Below, one piece after another: positions 3,974 through 7,232 of a stretch of DNA of 7,232 bases. This DNA comes from Puniceicoccales bacterium (GTDB lineage: Bacteria; Verrucomicrobiota; Verrucomicrobiia; Opitutales; LL51), in contig JAITNS010000051.1 in NCBI GenBank assembly GCA_031290315.1, positions 1 to 7,232 on the forward strand, given 5' to 3'. Within the stretch, counting starts at the first letter, position 1. Each line of letters opens with the position of its first letter. A model generated the notes under the pieces. That model saw only the letters and a program-made list of their open reading frames with translations. It was not told the origin of the DNA and searched no databases. The translations under genes were made by a program, and so were the position numbers.

Positions 3974-5584
3974 ATGGTTGATCAAGAAAAAGAGAACGAA
4001 GAAAAGGAAGAGAATCAAAATTCATTCGAGGAATTAACAAAGCAATTTAGCGATATTCTCGGGAAAGTGGGAGCAAATGTCCAAATCGCTCCACTTTTGT
4101 TCAGTAAAAATGAAGAAAACGATTCAGATAATATGAAGCCAGAAGAAGATATCAATGATAAGGAAGCATTGAAGAAAATAAAAAATTTCAATTTTAAGCC
4201 GAAAGAAATTAAAGAATATCTCGACCGTTTCATTATTTCTCAAGACGAAGCTAAAAAAGTACTATCAGTAGCAATTTGCGACCACTATAATCATGTGCGC
4301 AAAATAATTGAAGAAAAATCCCATAAGCAACGCGAATATATGAAACAAAATGTGTTGATTCTGGGACCAACAGGTGTCGGTAAAACTTATTTGGTAAAAA
4401 CAATCGCAAAATTAATTGGCGTTCCATTTGTGAAAGCAGATGCAACAAAATTTTCAGAAACCGGTTACGTCGGCGGCGATGTCGAAGACCTCGTTCGCAA
4501 TTTAATTAAAATGGCAAATGGTAACGTGGAACTCGCAGAATATGGTATTATTTTTATCGATGAAGTTGATAAGATAACAAGCGCAATCGGAGATGGAGGG
4601 CGCGATGTTTCAGGGCGAGGCGTCCAAATTAATTTGCTCAAATTAATGGAAGAAACCGATGTAAGTGTGTTTAGCCAAACCGATATGCTCACTCAAATAC
4701 GACTGTTTATGTCTTTGGGAAACTGTAAAAAACAACAACCCGATAAAATTAATACAAAAAATATTCTGTTTATTGTCAGCGGAGCTTTCGAAAAATTAAG
4801 CGATATCGTAAAAAAAAGAATCGGAACCACTCAAATTGGATTTGGATCCATAAAGAAAACATTCGATCAGGATTTTGAATTTTTAACAAAAGCACAAACG
4901 GAAGATTTTATTCAATATGGATTTGAACCGGAATTTATTGGGCGTTTACCGGTACGCGTCGCATGCCGTTCATTAGGAGAAATCGAGCTGGAACAAATTT
5001 TATCTTCTTCAGAAGGTTCAATTATACGACAATATAAAGAAGATTTTGCAGGGTATGGGATCGATATTAATTTTGATCAAAAGGCATTAAAGGAAATTGC
5101 TCAAGTGGCTGCTCAGGAAAAAACAGGCGCTCGCGGATTATTAACTATTTTAGAACGCGTGTTCCGAGAAATAAAATTTGAATTGCCTTCAACAAATATT
5201 CGCTCCATCACTTTAGATGCTGATGCAGTAAAAAATCCAGAAAACTATTTGCAAAATATATTAAATACAGGGAATGCTTGCAAAGTAGACGATAGCGTGG
5301 ATGGCATTAGACGGTTTGTAGAATCTTTTGAAGGAAATTATGAAATTCATTTAAATTTTACTCCCTCGGCAATAGAAGAAGTTGGAAAAATTGCTTCTGA
5401 AAGTCAAGCCAGTATTGTAGCAACTTGTAGTCGTTTGTTCGAAGATTTTGGCTATGGGTTGCAACTAGTATTAAAGGATGGCAGCGATAAAAATTTCGAA
5501 ATTTCGCGGGAAGCCGTCCAAGACCCAGATAAATTCCTATCAGAATGCATCACAAAATGTTATAAGCACCAAGAATCATCATAA
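3974..5584 (+). CDS. ClpX-like AAA+ protein unfoldase without zinc-binding domain, with extra C-terminal domain
   Basis: An ATP-driven unfoldase of the ClpX/HslU branch, 536 residues from this start. Residues 1-70 are charged and low in complexity, with no Cys4 zinc-binding domain. LDRFIISQDEAKKVLSVA (83-100) is the usual ClpX lead-in. Then come Walker A GPTGVGKT (131-138), pore loop GYVG (164-167), Walker B IIFIDE (192-197), DVSGRGVQ (211-218), sensor-1 region ILFIVSGAF (264-272), IGF (288-290, the ClpP-docking tripeptide in ClpX), arginine finger in EFIGRLP (320-326) and sensor-2 GARGL (385-389). A second small-domain-like segment follows (about 455-525). The retained IGF suggests that it hands substrates to ClpP. 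It is not genuine ClpX or HslU; I recall similar zinc-finger-less paralogues in Verrucomicrobiota and deltaproteobacteria. Starting at 3911 instead would add 21 hydrophobic/basic residues. It probably forms an operon with birA. Confidence 0.88.
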   Translation: MVDQEKENEEKEENQNSFEELTKQFSDILGKVGANVQIAPLLFSKNEENDSDNMKPEEDINDKEALKKIKNFNFKPKEIKEYLDRFIISQDEAKKVLSVAICDHYNHVRKIIEEKSHKQREYMKQNVLILGPTGVGKTYLVKTIAKLIGVPFVKADATKFSETGYVGGDVEDLVRNLIKMANGNVELAEYGIIFIDEVDKITSAIGDGGRDVSGRGVQINLLKLMEETDVSVFSQTDMLTQIRLFMSLGNCKKQQPDKINTKNILFIVSGAFEKLSDIVKKRIGTTQIGFGSIKKTFDQDFEFLTKAQTEDFIQYGFEPEFIGRLPVRVACRSLGEIELEQILSSSEGSIIRQYKEDFAGYGIDINFDQKALKEIAQVAAQEKTGARGLLTILERVFREIKFELPSTNIRSITLDADAVKNPENYLQNILNTGNACKVDDSVDGIRRFVESFEGNYEIHLNFTPSAIEEVGKIASESQASIVATCSRLFEDFGYGLQLVLKDGSDKNFEISREAVQDPDKFLSECITKCYKHQESS

Positions 5585-5594
5585 AATAAATTAC

Positions 5595-7217
5595 TCAATT
5601 CATTAAAGGCGGATCATATTTTACAGTTTTTGCTAGGGGATCCTTTGTGAATCGTATGTAGCCGCATTTACCATTATAATCGATACCATTGGTATAAAAA
5701 ACATTTTTTTCCTCATTGGGATTGATAACATTAAATCCAAGTTGTTCGGCGACGAATTTTGCAAGTTCATAGTGCGTAATCATATGAATATTTTTTATTT
5801 TATCTAAAAATACGGGATCGTTACTTTGAACAAAAACAGGAACATGTGCCGCTTCTGGAACTAAATTACCCGATCCATGCCCAAACATACCATTTTCCCC
5901 AAGTAATTCATTGTGATCGGAGGTCCAAATAATGTAAAATGGATCCTTGCTTTTATTAAAAAATTTAAACATTTGACTGATAAGCAAATCATTGTAAAGC
6001 ATAGCATTATCGTAGTCGTCGAGAATTTTTTGAGCATTACCAGAGAAAATATGGGATGGTTCGTAGCCCTTACCGTAATTTGTTTCATAGGGAGAATGGA
6101 CACTGCTTTGGTGCAAAACAATGAAATTTTTATCCGAGAAGTTTTGTTTTTTAAGGAGTTCAAGTAAGTAAAGATCTCTTTTTATTCGGATTTGAATCGG
6201 ATCAGTTTCTTTCGTAACAATATGGTCAATATATTGTGCGCCTCCTATACTTGAAAGAACTGTATCACATTGCATCGATAGATAAAAAGTTTGAAAACCG
6301 CTTTGCTTAGCGAATCTGAAGAGATTGGTCGTATCTAAATCTGTTTGACGAATATTATCAGGTTCACAAATGGCATTGGTAATGAATTTTACGGAAGAAA
6401 GTGTTGAATTCGCTCCAGATAACCCTTGTGTAAAAATAAAATTATTATTATTTGCTATTTTTTTTAAATTCGGAGTCGTATCATTGACATTATAGTCAAA
6501 AAGCGACATGTGACGGTAATTGCAACTTTCCCCAATAATATAAACAATAGTAATCGGTCCTCTTCGTTCAAAGAATTGATTTTTTTCAACCGCGTAGGGC
6601 TGGTATGTTTTGAAATTATATTCTCGATGTTGAATAATAAAATAACCAAAAAAAGCTTTCAGGGAATTGTAAAGTGTAATACGCCGTGAATTCGGTGTAA
6701 AACGTTGGGAGGCATCCGTACATAACCGATGGCCAATACTACCAAATATGCAAGCAATGATAATGATTCCGAGCAAAGATTTTCGGGTAATAAACTTTTT
6801 ATTGAGAAAATAAATGAGCCCAAAGGGAATGAAAACCATGGGAAGAATATAACTATAATTTTTCCAAAAATGAGCGATTTCAACCCAAACATCACCCATT
6901 TCTTTCTGCATAAAATGAAGCGCAAATGGAGATAAATGAACACCAAAGTATGCGCAGTGGATGAATTGCATCACTTGCATACATGCGAAAAATATAAGTG
7001 TCAAAGCGGAAAACCAACTAGGGGATAAAATTAATCCTACACTTAAAGGTGTTAAGAAAAAAATCGCTTTCCAGTCGCGAGATACTTGAAAAGTATCGCT
7101 GATCGCCGCAAAAATAAAGTCCGGCGTCATTAGTAATAATGCTGTCAGCACACTTAAGAATAAAATAAGTAGTACTTTATTTCGGGAGTTTGTTTTGTTT
7201 CGCATAAAGAAAAGCAT
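5595..7217 (-). CDS. Membrane-anchored phosphoethanolamine transferase, EptA/CptA family (alkaline phosphatase fold)
   Basis: Probably transfers phosphoethanolamine from phosphatidylethanolamine to lipid A or core sugars at the periplasmic face of the inner membrane. The 540 residues contain about five N-terminal membrane segments (near 15-32, 52-67, 70-88, 121-138, 147-163) and a periplasmic catalytic domain. Zinc and active-site motifs: IIGESCNYRHMSLFDY (227-242) with Glu230; SGANSTLSS (267-275), whose Thr272 aligns with the phospho-accepting Thr of EptA/MCR; LHQSSVHSPY (368-377); SDHNELLGE (433-441) with Asp434 and His435; and GHGSG (446-450). The cysteine before the nucleophile and the disulfide pattern of EptA/MCR are absent, so the closer relatives may be CptA/EptC-like; the acceptor is not certain. 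It converges on the ClpX-like gene with a 10-bp gap and no visible terminator. The start is uncertain: ATG codons at 7217 and 7205 lack a ribosome-binding site, and no in-frame stop appears before the window edge. Confidence 0.88.
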   Translation of the reverse strand: MLFFMRNKTNSRNKVLLILFLSVLTALLLMTPDFIFAAISDTFQVSRDWKAIFFLTPLSVGLILSPSWFSALTLIFFACMQVMQFIHCAYFGVHLSPFALHFMQKEMGDVWVEIAHFWKNYSYILPMVFIPFGLIYFLNKKFITRKSLLGIIIIACIFGSIGHRLCTDASQRFTPNSRRITLYNSLKAFFGYFIIQHREYNFKTYQPYAVEKNQFFERRGPITIVYIIGESCNYRHMSLFDYNVNDTTPNLKKIANNNNFIFTQGLSGANSTLSSVKFITNAICEPDNIRQTDLDTTNLFRFAKQSGFQTFYLSMQCDTVLSSIGGAQYIDHIVTKETDPIQIRIKRDLYLLELLKKQNFSDKNFIVLHQSSVHSPYETNYGKGYEPSHIFSGNAQKILDDYDNAMLYNDLLISQMFKFFNKSKDPFYIIWTSDHNELLGENGMFGHGSGNLVPEAAHVPVFVQSNDPVFLDKIKNIHMITHYELAKFVAEQLGFNVINPNEEKNVFYTNGIDYNGKCGYIRFTKDPLAKTVKYDPPLMN

Positions 7218-7232
7218 TAGAATGTAGTATAA

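Noticed and set aside
3683..4018. A 111-residue minus-strand open frame across the birA/ATPase junction
   Set aside because: It is antisense to the conserved BirA motifs KKLGGIL and GIGLNV, has an odd composition and resembles no family.
3974..5584. Assignment as HslU
   Set aside because: The GYVGGDVED, DVSGRGVQ and EFIGRLP blocks and the IGF tripeptide follow ClpX; there is no HslU I-domain and no hslV beside it.
5585..5594. Bidirectional terminator between the convergent ATPase and Ept genes
   Set aside because: The 10-bp gap and adjoining bases contain no inverted repeat.

Overview
The window is AT-rich, densely coding DNA from a Gram-negative bacterium: two lipopolysaccharide inner-core genes and a probable envelope phosphoethanolamine transferase are present. 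The exact wording of the EF-P tip loop (HRTQGRQAGF), the WaaA C-terminal motif and the zinc-finger-less ClpX-like ATPase resemble what I remember of Verrucomicrobiota (Opitutia/Puniceicoccales-like), and the low G+C would suit a host-associated member. That placement is inference from memory, held at moderate to low confidence.

Layout. Positions 1-2062, minus strand: waaA (Kdo transferase) followed 12 bp later by the kinase domain of hldE/rfaE1 (heptose-7-phosphate kinase), cut by the window edge; together an LPS inner-core operon. An 85-bp divergent spacer separates it from efp (elongation factor P, 2148-2705, plus strand), which has Arg rather than Lys at the tip of its modification loop. 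Positions 2714-3283: a G+C-rich non-coding element made of two tandem units of about 265-280 bp, each a chain of seven or eight perfect or near-perfect inverted repeats, with an inverted copy of its left end at its right end. Positions 3284-3383: AT-rich leader with a possible 14-codon upstream ORF. Positions 3384-5584, plus strand: a short monofunctional biotin-protein ligase (birA), then a ClpX-like AAA+ unfoldase lacking the zinc-binding domain but carrying an extra C-terminal domain. Positions 5595-7217, minus strand, convergent with the ATPase gene: a membrane-anchored phosphoethanolamine transferase of the EptA/CptA alkaline-phosphatase-fold family.

How the genes relate. HldE makes the activated heptose precursor, WaaA puts Kdo on lipid A, and the Ept-like enzyme probably decorates lipid A or core sugars, so three of the six genes concern the outer-membrane glycolipid. 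EF-P (polyproline translation), BirA (biotinylation of the acetyl-CoA carboxylase carrier) and the ClpX-like unfoldase (protein quality control) are housekeeping genes. The most unusual structure is the hairpin-string element between efp and birA. It begins 8 nt after the efp stop codon, differs sharply in base composition from its surroundings and has features of a non-autonomous mobile repeat.
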